NCBI GenBank assembly: GCA_910574185.1
Contig: CAJSZQ010000003.1
Location: 124,001-188,000 of the forward strand
Direction of reading: 5' to 3'
Source of the DNA: Lachnospiraceae bacterium
GTDB taxonomy: Bacteria; Bacillota; Clostridia; Lachnospirales; Lachnospiraceae
Length of the DNA: 64,000 nucleotides
Part shown: positions 17,361 through 26,721 of the stretch, piece after piece
Numbering within the stretch: the stretch's first letter is position 1
Layout of the letters: each line of letters begins with the position of its first letter
The notes under the pieces: generated by a model
What the model saw: the letters and a program-made list of their open reading frames with translations, nothing else
Told to the model about the DNA's origin: nothing
The model's database searches: none
Made by a program: the position numbers and the translations under genes

Positions 17361-18800
17361 ATGGATAACATTATACTATATTTACTTAAAATCATTCAAG
17401 AACAATATCAGCAAATTTGCTGGCTCATTCTTTTTATTTGCAGATACATTCCTCTTAAGCAGTGGGCTCACGATGAACTCCACAGCCCTAAATACCAAAA
17501 GTTCCTCACGGATAAACTTCCTGTCATCAAACCATTCATCAAACAGGACTGGCAACTCTGGAACGGATACTACCTCCTCCGCTATGGCAAAGCCGTAAAA
17601 CCTGTCAAACCCCAGAAAGGCAAACCCCGTAACGTTCCGACAGATACCGCCTGCCCTCTCTGCGGCGCCCCTCATGACTATATCTATGACAACTCTGGCG
17701 GCCGCGGACAGTTTAAGTGCAAGATCTGCGGGCAAACCTTTGTCAACGGTGAAAAAGTAACATCCCCGTTAAAACTACAGTGCCCTTATTGCGGGCATGC
17801 CCTAAAGCCTGTCAAAGACCGGAAACATTTCCGTATCCATAAGTGTGTCAACGACAGCTGTCCTTACTACCGGCGGAATCTCACAAAGCTTCCTAAAGGG
17901 CTTCCGCAATCTGAATACTGGAAATATAAACTACGTTATCTTTACCGCGAGTTTTCTGTAAACTTTTTTGATATGGAACTAAACCAGCTCCCAAAGTGGG
18001 CAACCTCCTTTAGATATAAGAAAAACAACGCCTATATCATGGGGCTGTGCCTTACCTACCGGGTAAACTTAAAACTCTCTCTCCGGCAGACCGTACAGGC
18101 CCTTAAAGAAATCCATGGTATTGACATTTCACATACCATGGTCAACAATTATGCCAAAACAGCCGCTGTCATCATCCGTCCCTTTGTAGATTCCTATGAC
18201 TACAATCCTTCCAACGAACTTGCTGCTGATGAAACCTACATCAAAATCAAAGGTATAAAAGCATATGTCTGGCTCATCATGGACAAAGTAACTCGCTCCA
18301 TCCTCGGCTATCAGGTCTCAACTTCAAGAGATGTCGGCCCCTGTATTCTTACCATGCGCATGGCATTTGATAAATTTAAGGAATTCCCTGACAGAACCCT
18401 GAAATTCATTGCTGACGGATACAGCGCGTATCCGCTTGCCGCCCAGCAGTTCAAGATTGAAAAAGGCTGGGACGTATTCATCACGCAGGTGATCGGCCTT
18501 ACCAATGACGACGAAGTATCCAAAAAATTCCGGCCATTCAAACAGGTGATCGAACGCTTGAACCGTACATTCAGGGAATCTTATCGTGTCACCTGCGGTT
18601 ACGGTACGGATGGCGGTGCAATACACAGCGTTTCTCTCTGGGTCGCTTACTATAACTTCCTGCGTCCTCATGAGAAATCCGGCGGCAGGGAACCGCTGAA
18701 TAAAGTGGAACTGCTGGAAGGCGCTGGGAATATGCCCGGCAAATGGCAACTCCTGATCTATCTGGGCCAACAGGAACTCTTAAAGCAGCAACAGGGCTAA
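17361..18800 (+). CDS. IS6-like DDE transposase with zinc-ribbon domains
   Basis: This transposase has about 479 residues from ATG 17361 (a GTG 54 bases upstream is possible). Two zinc-ribbon modules precede the catalytic core: CPLCG...CKICG and CPYCG...CVNDSC. A helix-turn-helix region (SLRQTVQALKEIHGIDIS) follows, then the DDE fold: first Asp in LAADETYIKIKG, second in FIADGYSAYP, Glu in QVIERLNRTFRES, closing YYNFLRPHEK. The core is of the DDE_Tnp_IS240 (IS6/IS26) kind, but the protein is twice the usual IS6 size because of the N-terminal zinc modules. The gene is intact. Confidence 0.88.
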   Translation: MDNIILYLLKIIQEQYQQICWLILFICRYIPLKQWAHDELHSPKYQKFLTDKLPVIKPFIKQDWQLWNGYYLLRYGKAVKPVKPQKGKPRNVPTDTACPLCGAPHDYIYDNSGGRGQFKCKICGQTFVNGEKVTSPLKLQCPYCGHALKPVKDRKHFRIHKCVNDSCPYYRRNLTKLPKGLPQSEYWKYKLRYLYREFSVNFFDMELNQLPKWATSFRYKKNNAYIMGLCLTYRVNLKLSLRQTVQALKEIHGIDISHTMVNNYAKTAAVIIRPFVDSYDYNPSNELAADETYIKIKGIKAYVWLIMDKVTRSILGYQVSTSRDVGPCILTMRMAFDKFKEFPDRTLKFIADGYSAYPLAAQQFKIEKGWDVFITQVIGLTNDDEVSKKFRPFKQVIERLNRTFRESYRVTCGYGTDGGAIHSVSLWVAYYNFLRPHEKSGGREPLNKVELLEGAGNMPGKWQLLIYLGQQELLKQQQG

Positions 18801-18862
18801 GCCCACATCTGTTCTTAGATTCCGAGCCAGAGGTAATTACCTAGCCATCCCGAAGGGACCTG

Positions 18863-18986
18863 CCCTTGATGGCACGCCAAAACAATGCTACAATGCTGTG
18901 AATCAGACGGAGAAACTGGTATCTGTTCTTGAGTTCTTCGCCGTCGGTAAGACGTTCAGAGCATTGTTTTGGTGTGCCGTCAAGGG
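18863..18986. repeat. 27-bp inverted repeat in the IS 3' tail
   Basis: The left arm (18863-18889, CCCTTGATGGCACGCC then AAAACAATGCT) is complementary to 18960-18986 with two mismatches, separated by 70 bases. It lies between the transposase stop and the right terminal repeat, in a 285-base non-coding tail. It may be a transcription terminator, a structured RNA, or an inner terminal repeat of an earlier element. Confidence 0.75.
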
Positions 18987-19212
18987 TGGCGGACACTGCC
19001 AAAATCTATCGTATCTACAATTATCAAAGTTCTAATGGAGCCTATTTTTTTGACTCCAGTTTTTCATAGGCTACTTTACACTACCGTAATTTTTCTGACC
19101 GCCAGTTTTATCATATTTTTTACCCGGTACGCTAACACGCTCTAATATTCTAAAACAACAATATCATCATAACAATATAAGCGGCAGTCTGTCTATCCCT
19201 TCCGATAATCTA

Positions 19213-19315
19213 TTGCACAAAATCGTAACAGTTCAACCTGCAGCCGCGCACTTGCCGCGCGGTTAGCAGCCAATGAACTGGAGCAAAATACCGCATCAGT
19301 TGATTTTGTATCGCA
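19213..19315. repeat. compact relative of the giant hairpin family (element E)
   Basis: A shorter hairpin: outer TTGC..ACAAAATC pairs with GATTTTGT..GCAA, and inner CAGTTCAACCTGCAGCCGCGC pairs with GCGCGGTTAGCAGCCAATGA and ACTG. On the minus strand the half GTTCATTGGCTGCTAACCG resembles the core of elements B and D (GTGAACTAACTGCTAACTCCG). It is about half the size of the others and lies upstream of the XRE/ABC fusion gene. Membership is tentative. Confidence 0.45.
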
Positions 19316-19435
19316 AAGTATCTTTCCAATCCATTGTAAGCAGAGCCTTTTCAGGATACAATATTCTCATCACATAGAAAATCACAGAAAATCCGTCTAA
19401 TTTAAGACAAAAAACACTATACAGGAGACTATAAT

Positions 19436-20566
19436 ATGAATAAACTGAATTTTTCCCGTACTATTACAAAACTCAGGCATGAACGAAATATTACCCAGGA
19501 AGAGCTTGCTGCCTTCGTCGGTGTAACCAAAGCGTCTGTATCCAAATGGGAGACTGCTCAGAGCTTGCCAGATATCCTACTATTACCGGTTTTGGCATCC
19601 TTTTTTGATATTTCCATTGATGAACTTATCGGTTATGAACCGCAGCTATCCAAAGAACAGATTCGGAAATTCTATCATACTCTGGCTGCAGATTTCGCCG
19701 TACGCCCCTTTGAGGCGGTAATGGAATTGAGTTTCTCCGTACCAGAACGCTCTGTCTATGGATTTATCGGCCCCAACGGCGCAGGAAAGACCACAACTAT
19801 GAAGATGATTCTTGGACTCCTGAAAATGGACAGCGGCCACATTACAATCAATGGTCAGACAGTGTGTTATGGTCAGAATATCACCAACCAGTATATTGGT
19901 TATCTGCCGGATGTGCCGGAATTTTACGGGTTTCTGACTCCTTTTGAATATCTCCTTCTCTGTGGCGAAATCACCGGAATGCAAAGGGAAGATATCAAAT
20001 CCCGCTCTAAAGAGCTGCTACAGCTTGTTGGACTTAACAATGTCAATAAGCGAATCCATGGATTTTCCAGGGGCATGAAGCAGCGTCTGGGAATTGCACA
20101 GGCGTTGCTGAACCGACCCAGACTCCTAATCTGCGATGAGCCAACTTCCGCCCTCGACCCGGCAGGCCGAAAAGAAATACTGGACATCCTGCAGTCGGTA
20201 CAAAACTATGCCGCAGTACTGTTCTCTACCCATATTCTGGCCGACGTGGAACGAATCTGTGATGAAATTGCATGTCTTCATCAAGGAAAACTCGCCTTTC
20301 ATGGAACCATGGAAGAAATTCGGACCATCCAGAAAGGCAGCGGTTTTCAGGCAGAATTTTACCGAAAAGAAGACGCCGAACGATTCTTTACAGCCTTTCC
20401 TGGAAAACGCGGAAACGACGGGCTGCTTATCATCTGCGAAGATAAAACAGAAAAAGATATGCTTCGCGCTATGGCTTATCTGGCGGAAAATCAAATACCT
20501 TTACAATGTATTTCCATGCAGGAAGCTACACTGGAAAATCTTTTTATGGAGGTAACCGAAAAATGA
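19436..20566 (+). CDS. chimeric XRE regulator / ABC transporter ATP-binding protein
   Basis: The 376-residue protein joins two families. Residues 7-64 are an XRE helix-turn-helix (RHERNITQEELAAFVGVTKA). Residues 70-95 are the continuation usual in XRE regulators (LSKEQIRKFYHTLAADFA). At about 95-100 the sequence jumps into an ABC ATPase just before its Walker A GPNGAGKTT (113-121), with signature FSRGMKQ (210-216), Walker [14 protein letters not shown] and switch His in STHILAD. The first 20 or so ATPase residues, which carry the adenine-stacking aromatic, are missing. It looks like a deletion fusion of two neighbouring genes that kept the frame. It is coupled (ATGA) to the ABC-2 permease and could be a DNA-bound or self-regulated ATPase. 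Confidence 0.85.
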   Translation: MNKLNFSRTITKLRHERNITQEELAAFVGVTKASVSKWETAQSLPDILLLPVLASFFDISIDELIGYEPQLSKEQIRKFYHTLAADFAVRPFEAVMELSFSVPERSVYGFIGPNGAGKTTTMKMILGLLKMDSGHITINGQTVCYGQNITNQYIGYLPDVPEFYGFLTPFEYLLLCGEITGMQREDIKSRSKELLQLVGLNNVNKRIHGFSRGMKQRLGIAQALLNRPRLLICDEPTSALDPAGRKEILDILQSVQNYAAVLFSTHILADVERICDEIACLHQGKLAFHGTMEEIRTIQKGSGFQAEFYRKEDAERFFTAFPGKRGNDGLLIICEDKTEKDMLRAMAYLAENQIPLQCISMQEATLENLFMEVTEK

Positions 20567-21327
20567 GAGCATTTCTCGCATTTACAAAGAAAGAATGGTT
20601 AGAACTGCTGCGCACTGGAAAATGTACCCTGCTATTGATTCTTTTTGCCCTGCTCGGCATCATGAATCCTGCTATTGCCAGACTACTTCCCCGGATGTTG
20701 GAAATGGTTTCCGGCAGTCTGGACGACATGGGCCTTACTGTTTCAGAAACAACCGTAGACGCTCTTACCTCCTGGGTACAATTTTATAAAAATATTCCCA
20801 TGGGGCTCCTCATATTCCTCCTGCTGTTCGGAGGCATCTTAACAACAGAATATCAGAGCGGAACCCTGGTCAATATGCTGACGAAGGGCTTAAAAAGATG
20901 GAAGGTGATTCTGGCAAAAGCAAGTATTATGCTCATAACATGGACTTTGTGCTACTGGCTTTGCTTTGGGATTACTTATGGGTATAATCAATATTTCTGG
21001 GATAATAACATTGCGGAGCATCTGTTTTTTGCTGCTTTCTGCATATATCTTGCAGGGTTCTGGATGATTTCGCTGATACTGCTGACGTCCGTAGTTTTTA
21101 CTGCTAACTCCAGTGTATTCATCGCAACAGGCGGCGTGATACTCATTACTTATCTTGCCGGACTATTTCCAAAAATAACAGATTATCTGCCCATGTACCT
21201 TTTCCATGCATCCGAGCTGCTAACTGGCATGGGAAATCCCGGCGATTACCTGCACGCAATCTGCATCACATTTGGGTTTTCTGCTGTATCGCTGCATCTG
21301 TCTGTCATACTGTTCAACCGGAAATGA
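20563..21327 (+). CDS. ABC-2 type transporter permease
   Basis: This permease of about 254 residues starts at ATG 20563 (MRAFLAFTKKEWLELLRTGK), which overlaps the ATPase stop as ATGA and has GGAGG 9 bases upstream. The longer frame from 20506 is not supported. It has six membrane helices. The LTTEYQSGTLVNMLTKGLKR segment is the coupling region typical of ABC-2 exporters. It works with the fused ATPase; the cargo is unknown, and peptide or drug export is usual for the group. Confidence 0.85.
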   Translation: MRAFLAFTKKEWLELLRTGKCTLLLILFALLGIMNPAIARLLPRMLEMVSGSLDDMGLTVSETTVDALTSWVQFYKNIPMGLLIFLLLFGGILTTEYQSGTLVNMLTKGLKRWKVILAKASIMLITWTLCYWLCFGITYGYNQYFWDNNIAEHLFFAAFCIYLAGFWMISLILLTSVVFTANSSVFIATGGVILITYLAGLFPKITDYLPMYLFHASELLTGMGNPGDYLHAICITFGFSAVSLHLSVILFNRK

Positions 21328-21385
21328 CTGATTTCCGTCCGTCTCCAAATATAAAAAGTTGGCCGTAGTACTCATATACAGCGCG

Positions 21386-22378
21386 TTACATCACCGAATA
21401 CAACTTAATCCGAAAGCAGCTTCCCTTCCCCTCCTCGCTTTCTACACTGATATTTCCATTCTGCCGCAGAATAATCTGTTTTGACATCGCAAGCCCAATT
21501 CCTACGCTGTCTTTCGACGCCCCCGCGCCCTTATAAAACCGTTCAAATATATGCGGCAGGTTTTCCGCCGGAATCCCTGCGCCAGTATCTTTTACAGTAA
21601 TTGTTGTAGAGAAATTATTCTGAACTGCATACACCCAAACTGCTCCTCCTGCCGGCGTATGCTCCAGGCAGTTCTTAACAATATTCGACACCGCTTCCCC
21701 GGTCCAACGCTCGTCGCACACAACCGTCGTTTCTTCCGGCGCGGACACAGTAAGAGAAACTTCCTTAAGCTCCGCCATAATCTCAAATGGCTGGCTGACC
21801 TGCTTAAGCATTTTCTTTACAGAGACCTTTTCCTGCTTAAGCTTTAACATATCCGCGTCCAACTGGGACAGCGTCAGAAGATTCCGAACCAGCCAGGTTA
21901 TCCGTCTGACCTGAGCGTCAATCTTATCGGTAAATTCCTCTCTTTTTTCCTCGCTGATTTCTCCGGAGCGCAATAATTCTGTCAGAATCGTAATAGAGGA
22001 CAGCGGCGTTTTAAGCTGATGAGAAATATCTGAGAGCATTCCGGCAAGATACTCCTTTTCCTTACTGGCTCTGTCAGACTGCCTGCTGATTAACACCACC
22101 AGCTTGTAAATCTCACTTTCTAGAATGGAAAGCTGTCCCTCCCTGCACCTTTTTAACTCCGGCAGACGAAGTCCATCCTGTAACTGCATCAGATACAGCG
22201 TTATTTCTTTCAGCTCTTTCTCCCTTCTATGCCGAAAAAAAACCGTTGCCAGAAACAAGGCTGCGATACAGCCGATAAGCGCCGCGCAAACTATCTCCAG
22301 ACTGCCCGAAACCAGACAGAGCGCAACTGTAAACGCGATGATAACACCCTGGACTATAAGCTCCATCCCTGCCCGCAC
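21386..22378 (-). CDS. sensor histidine kinase with a short membrane hairpin (intramembrane-sensing type)
   Basis: This kinase has 330 residues. Two membrane helices (about 7-24 and 29-47) are joined by only a few residues, so there is no external sensor domain. The H-box SDISHQLKTPLSSI has His120. The ATPase domain has N box SNIVKNCLEHTP, G1 DTGAGIP, F box IFERFYKG and G2 SVGIGLAMSK. It starts with GTG at 22378 (or ATG 22366), directly after the regulator gene. Kinases of this shape (BceS, VraS, CpxA-less types) take their signal from a partner ABC transporter, which fits the FtsX permease and ATPase just upstream. Confidence 0.9.
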   Translation of the reverse strand: MRAGMELIVQGVIIAFTVALCLVSGSLEIVCAALIGCIAALFLATVFFRHRREKELKEITLYLMQLQDGLRLPELKRCREGQLSILESEIYKLVVLISRQSDRASKEKEYLAGMLSDISHQLKTPLSSITILTELLRSGEISEEKREEFTDKIDAQVRRITWLVRNLLTLSQLDADMLKLKQEKVSVKKMLKQVSQPFEIMAELKEVSLTVSAPEETTVVCDERWTGEAVSNIVKNCLEHTPAGGAVWVYAVQNNFSTTITVKDTGAGIPAENLPHIFERFYKGAGASKDSVGIGLAMSKQIILRQNGNISVESEEGKGSCFRIKLYSVM

Positions 22379-22379
22379 C

Positions 22380-23066
22380 TCATTTCTCCATCCGGTAGCC
22401 CACGCCCCGGACCGTCTGAATTAATTGCCCTTCCGCCGTATCCCCCAGCTTCTTCCGAAGCCTTTTGACATAGACGCTTAAGGTATTGTCATTGACGAAG
22501 TCTCCCGCTTCATCCCATATCTGATTTAATATCTGCCTTCTGGTAAGCGTCTGTCCCCTGTGATTTATAAATATCAAGAGCAGCTTATACTCCATTGCCG
22601 TCAAAACAATTTCTCCGTTATCGCAGTAAATCCGCCCTGTCTTCAGATGGACCTGGGCTTTTCCAACCTCCGCCACCTTCTTAAGTCTCGCCTCTTCCCG
22701 GTTCGTCCTCCTTAGGATGGCTTTCATCCTGGCAAGCAGTTCCCGGATGCGAAAGGGTTTTGAGAGATAATCATCAGCTCCCTGCTCCAGCGCCCTCACC
22801 GTATTTACTTCATCATCACACGCCGTCAAAAACAATATCGGCGTATCTGTCCGCTTCCGGATTTCCCCGCACACCATAAATCCGTCCCCATCCGGAAGCA
22901 GGATATCCAGCAGGTAGAAATCAACCGGCGTTTCCCGCCGGATGATTTCCACCGCATCGTTCACCGTACCCGCGGTATATACCTGGCACCCTTCCTGTCT
23001 CAAGGCAAGCGCTAATCCTTCTCTGATGATTTCATCGTCCTCTACAATCAATACTCTAAGTTCCAT
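22380..23066 (-). CDS. OmpR-family response regulator
   Basis: This regulator has about 228 residues from ATG 23066 (MELRVLIVEDDE), which has GGTGAGA upstream; the 23099 start would add an untypical tail. The receiver has acidic pair Glu9-Asp11, phospho-Asp54 in YLLDILLPDGDG and Lys in YLSKPFR. The winged helix ends RGVGYRME. It is cognate to the adjacent kinase, and its likely target is the promoter of the ATPase/permease pair (see direct repeats near 26722-26739). Confidence 0.92.
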   Translation of the reverse strand: MELRVLIVEDDEIIREGLALALRQEGCQVYTAGTVNDAVEIIRRETPVDFYLLDILLPDGDGFMVCGEIRKRTDTPILFLTACDDEVNTVRALEQGADDYLSKPFRIRELLARMKAILRRTNREEARLKKVAEVGKAQVHLKTGRIYCDNGEIVLTAMEYKLLLIFINHRGQTLTRRQILNQIWDEAGDFVNDNTLSVYVKRLRKKLGDTAEGQLIQTVRGVGYRMEK

Positions 23067-23191
23067 TCTCTCACCACATTCATCGTTAATCGTCCGCACA
23101 TCGGAAAACCTAACGCCTTATAAACGGCAAACGCCTTGCAGACTGAAAATTCAGGCAAATGATTCTGGCGATATGCAAATGAGACGCTACG

Positions 23192-25975
23192 CTAAGTATT
23201 CTCACTGCGGATGCTTTCAAACATATCTTTCCCGCATTCCGATTTCAAACTGTACACCGCGATTCCCACAAGCCCCGCCGCCGCCAGCAACGCTGCCGCT
23301 CCTCCGCCTGCCGCCGGCAAAGGAACGATAATATTTCCGAAAATAATCTCTACGCCCTTCCTAATCACATGGATAATAAGCCCGCTGCAAATCCCTGCAA
23401 GCGCCAGCGCTTGCACAAAGATACCCATACATTCAAAAAGCACCATTTTCCTCATCTGGCCCTCTGTCATTCCCGCCGACCGGAGCACTGCAAGCTCCTG
23501 CGCTCTTCCTCCAATCCATCCTTTTACAGAATTGACGAGATTCAGCAGGCAGATGACAGAGGAAAGCGCTACAAAACAGCCAAGCAATATATCTGCAATC
23601 TGAACCAATGACCGGGCAATGGTAGCTGCATATGCATTTTTTCCCAACATCATACCGTTGTCTACATTATCACAAAGGCTGGATAATCTGTCAATCAAAT
23701 CCGTCGGCTCGCCATTCATCTTTATCATCAGAAACGGATGAATGACCGAATTGTCCTCGCTGCTGTCTGCCACAGCCCGGATTTCTTCTGCGATTTCCCG
23801 ACTGATAATCAGCCACAGGTTACTGCTCTTTCCAAAGGAAATATACCGCTTAATCTGTTCCGATTTAATAAAGCCTGCAATCTCTACCGAATAATCCACT
23901 ATTTCGTCCTTACCTTCATTGTAAAAACTTACAGGCATCTTCTCACCCTGACGGTAATCCGTCAAGTTCTCAATATGGTAATATCGGTAACGTTCCGGCT
24001 CCATCCCCCAGATTGTATGACTATCTGTAGAAATAGCCCCCTCCTTCATCACCAGCGCCGAAGGGCGCCCGGCGTCTGTAAGAGCGCCCGCATCTACTCC
24101 CGCCGCTTCTGCCAGTTGGTCCAGCATCCCAGGGTCCACCTCCAGAATATTTACATTCTCTGTATCCGCAGGATACTTATCCCGAAATTCTTCTTCTGAC
24201 AGCTCTTTCCGGTAGTTTAACTGATAAACGTCTTTTAAGGATTCCCAGAACTCTTTTCCATAAACCTCTCTCGGAACCGTCCCGGCAAAGATTCCGTCTC
24301 CCCACAAAACCGCCTTCTCCACGCCTGCATCCTTTTGTATCTCTTCCATGACCTCCTCATAGACCGGCGTATAAGCATTTCCATAAAACGTATAATCATA
24401 TCGCTCCTCCGATACAGAGAATAAATCGTCCCCGTTGATTTTCTCACGCATAATTTTATGGACTGCCGAAGAGCCAAACGCCGTTACCACAAGAATTACC
24501 ATAAATACTGCGAGAGCCGTAACCATAGCCCTTGCTTTTTTTCCGCGCCTTGTCAAAGTATTTACCGCCAGCATTCCTTCCACGCCCCACCGTTTCCAAA
24601 CAGCCGGGTTCATTGCGAACTTGCGCTGACGTTTCTCGGTATTTCCCCGAATGCACTCAATCGGCCCGATTTTTCCAATCTTCCTTGCGGGAAGCCAGGC
24701 GGCAAGCAGTACCGTCACAATACTGACTGCCGCTGTTATGAAGATATTATCCACAGAAATATGAACGGAAACAGAGCACTTTTTCGCAATCTCTTCCAGT
24801 CCCATAAATTCATCTAAAAGCGGTCTTAAAAGCTGCATTGCCGTCCAGATGACGCCCATACCTCCAAGTATCCCGGCAGGCATGGCAAAAATCAACAAAT
24901 ATACCGCCTCAAAATAAATACTACTGCGCTTCTGTCTGCCGGTCGCTCCGACTGAGCAGAGCATACCCAGATACTTGCTTCGTTCCTGAAACGACATATG
25001 AAATACATTGTAAATCAGCAGGACAGAACAAAGCATAATCAAGGCTGTAAACAGAACTGTCATAAACCGGACGATGGCATTGAGGGTACTCTCTGATGAA
25101 TTAGCTGAAAAAGCAAGCAGATAATTGTTGAAATCAATGGAATCACTCCCTGCAAGCTCCCGCAATGAGACCGCATATTCATCGGGAAGCATTTCCAAAT
25201 TCAGCATTACGCTTAAGTTGAAGTTTTCCAGCGTTTCTGCCCTCTCATCTGTCAGCAGGGCAATGGCCGTATACCCGGCCGCCGAACTCTGCTCGTACCC
25301 CGGCGTTTCCATAATTCCTGTAATCCGATAGCTTCCCTTACCTCCAGTATACTCTCTGTTTTCCCGAAAGCTTGAATTTTCTCCGTAATAAGGAAAATCC
25401 TCTGGAACCTTTTTGGTTTCTCCATATTTCAGAATAATTCCAGCAAGAGGAAACACCGTCTCTATCGCTTCCTGATCCGTCCCCGTAATCGAACGATGAA
25501 AAAATTCTGCATTTACTACGTCGCCCACCGCAATATTCGCCCCGTCCTCCAGCGCTTTCCTGCTGATAAGCATCTCGTCCTTACGCTCCGGCAGCCTTCC
25601 GCTTACAAGTTCAATATTCATCCAGTCAAAGCAGCTCTTAGAATACCCCTTCACGTTCAGATACGGCCTCTCTGCATTTCCCGACTTGTCAAATACGGTA
25701 TTGCCCAGATTTTCAGACGCCGCCGTCTCTTTTACATAGGGAAGGCGCCGGATTTCTTCCAGCTTCTCCTTATCTATATTATAAAAAGATACATGCCATT
25801 TTCCTTCTTTTAAGGAGGCTACTTGTTCTAGATAGCCCAGCCCTGTATCCTTTCCCACAAAAACACAGGTCATAAGCAGAACCATAAAAGCGATTCCAAA
25901 AAATGTGGTAGCCGTCCGCTTTTTATTCCGCTTCATATACTGCCTGGTCACATAATAAACGATATTTCGTCTCAC
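23192..25975 (-). CDS. FtsX-like ABC transporter permease, 927 aa
   Basis: The protein has duplicated topology. One membrane helix near residue 25-45, a large outside domain to about 295, then three helices (about 300-430) form the first FtsX unit. The second unit starts at TALAVFMVILVVTAFG (about 487-502), has another large outside domain, and ends with three helices. CSVGATGRQKRSSI and LRSAGMTEGQMRKMV are the cytoplasmic coupling segments of each half. Its start overlaps the ATPase stop by four bases. Such 8-helix permeases with two external domains act in peptide-antibiotic detoxification or lipid/peptide mechanotransmission rather than bulk transport. The exact ligand is unknown. Confidence 0.9.
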   Translation of the reverse strand: MRRNIVYYVTRQYMKRNKKRTATTFFGIAFMVLLMTCVFVGKDTGLGYLEQVASLKEGKWHVSFYNIDKEKLEEIRRLPYVKETAASENLGNTVFDKSGNAERPYLNVKGYSKSCFDWMNIELVSGRLPERKDEMLISRKALEDGANIAVGDVVNAEFFHRSITGTDQEAIETVFPLAGIILKYGETKKVPEDFPYYGENSSFRENREYTGGKGSYRITGIMETPGYEQSSAAGYTAIALLTDERAETLENFNLSVMLNLEMLPDEYAVSLRELAGSDSIDFNNYLLAFSANSSESTLNAIVRFMTVLFTALIMLCSVLLIYNVFHMSFQERSKYLGMLCSVGATGRQKRSSIYFEAVYLLIFAMPAGILGGMGVIWTAMQLLRPLLDEFMGLEEIAKKCSVSVHISVDNIFITAAVSIVTVLLAAWLPARKIGKIGPIECIRGNTEKRQRKFAMNPAVWKRWGVEGMLAVNTLTRRGKKARAMVTALAVFMVILVVTAFGSSAVHKIMREKINGDDLFSVSEERYDYTFYGNAYTPVYEEVMEEIQKDAGVEKAVLWGDGIFAGTVPREVYGKEFWESLKDVYQLNYRKELSEEEFRDKYPADTENVNILEVDPGMLDQLAEAAGVDAGALTDAGRPSALVMKEGAISTDSHTIWGMEPERYRYYHIENLTDYRQGEKMPVSFYNEGKDEIVDYSVEIAGFIKSEQIKRYISFGKSSNLWLIISREIAEEIRAVADSSEDNSVIHPFLMIKMNGEPTDLIDRLSSLCDNVDNGMMLGKNAYAATIARSLVQIADILLGCFVALSSVICLLNLVNSVKGWIGGRAQELAVLRSAGMTEGQMRKMVLFECMGIFVQALALAGICSGLIIHVIRKGVEIIFGNIIVPLPAAGGGAAALLAAAGLVGIAVYSLKSECGKDMFESIRSENT

Positions 25976-26673
25976 AGCCCCTCACCCCCAGTCATACGGA
26001 TGCGCTCGTCTCTGGTAATACGCCCGTCCTCTATGCTGAGCATCCTATCCGCCTGCAAGGCAATGCTTTCGTCATGGGTAATAAGAAGCAGCGTCTGCTT
26101 CTGGTTCCGATTTGACTTCTTTAAGAGCCGGACAATCTCTTCTCCGTTCTTCCGGTCTAAATTCCCGGTAGGCTCGTCCGCCAGCACAATCGCCGGATGG
26201 TTATAGAGCGCCCGGCCGATAGACACTCTCTGCTGCTGCCCGCCGGAGAGCTGCCCCGGCAGATTATTTCTCCTGTCGGCAAGCCCCATCTGTTCTACAA
26301 TCATATTCAGCCTCTGCCGGTCCAGCTCTCTTCCATCCAGAAGATGCGGCAATACAATGTTCTCATCCACATTTAACACCGGAAGCAGATTATAAAACTG
26401 ATAAATCAGCCCAATCTGCCGCCTGCGAAAAACGGCAAGCTTATTCTCACTCAGCCCATGAATATCCGTACCGCCAATCAGCACTTTTCCCTCCGTCGGT
26501 TTATCCACACCTCCCAAAATATGAAGAAGCGTTGATTTTCCGCTGCCCGAAGGCCCCACAATCGACACAAATTCTCCGCCCTCTACGCTGAAGGATATGC
26601 TGTCTAACGCCTTCACACAAGTATTTCCTGAACCATAGATTTTTGAAAGGTTCTCACATCTTAATATCTCCAT
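25972..26673 (-). CDS. ABC transporter ATP-binding protein (LolD/BceA/MacB type)
   Basis: This 233-residue ATPase has Walker [11 protein letters not shown]-loop RQIGLIYQFYNLLPVLNVDEN, signature LSGGQQQRVSIGRAL, Walker B IVLADEPTGNLD and switch His in LITHDES. The FYNLLP segment is typical of ATPases partnered with FtsX-like permeases. AAGGAGG precedes the ATG. It is the first gene of a leftward four-gene unit (ATPase, permease, regulator, kinase). Confidence 0.93.
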   Translation of the reverse strand: MEILRCENLSKIYGSGNTCVKALDSISFSVEGGEFVSIVGPSGSGKSTLLHILGGVDKPTEGKVLIGGTDIHGLSENKLAVFRRRQIGLIYQFYNLLPVLNVDENIVLPHLLDGRELDRQRLNMIVEQMGLADRRNNLPGQLSGGQQQRVSIGRALYNHPAIVLADEPTGNLDRKNGEEIVRLLKKSNRNQKQTLLLITHDESIALQADRMLSIEDGRITRDERIRMTGGEGL

Positions 26674-26721
26674 ACTCCCTATACCTCCTTATCTTACTCT
26701 ATGATTCCATTTTACCGTAAT

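Larger units (their letters stand above)
17199..19093. mobile_element. complete IS6-like insertion sequence with 8-bp target duplication
   Basis: The element spans 17207-19085 (1879 bp). The left end GGTATTGTAAAGTA and the reverse complement of the right end GGTAGTGTAAAGTA match at 13 of 14 bases. The flanks are a perfect 8-bp direct repeat GTAATTTT (17199-17206 and 19086-19093), the duplication size of IS6-type elements. It carries one DDE transposase gene and a structured 3' tail. The intact duplication says the insertion is recent and was by single transposition. Confidence 0.92.
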
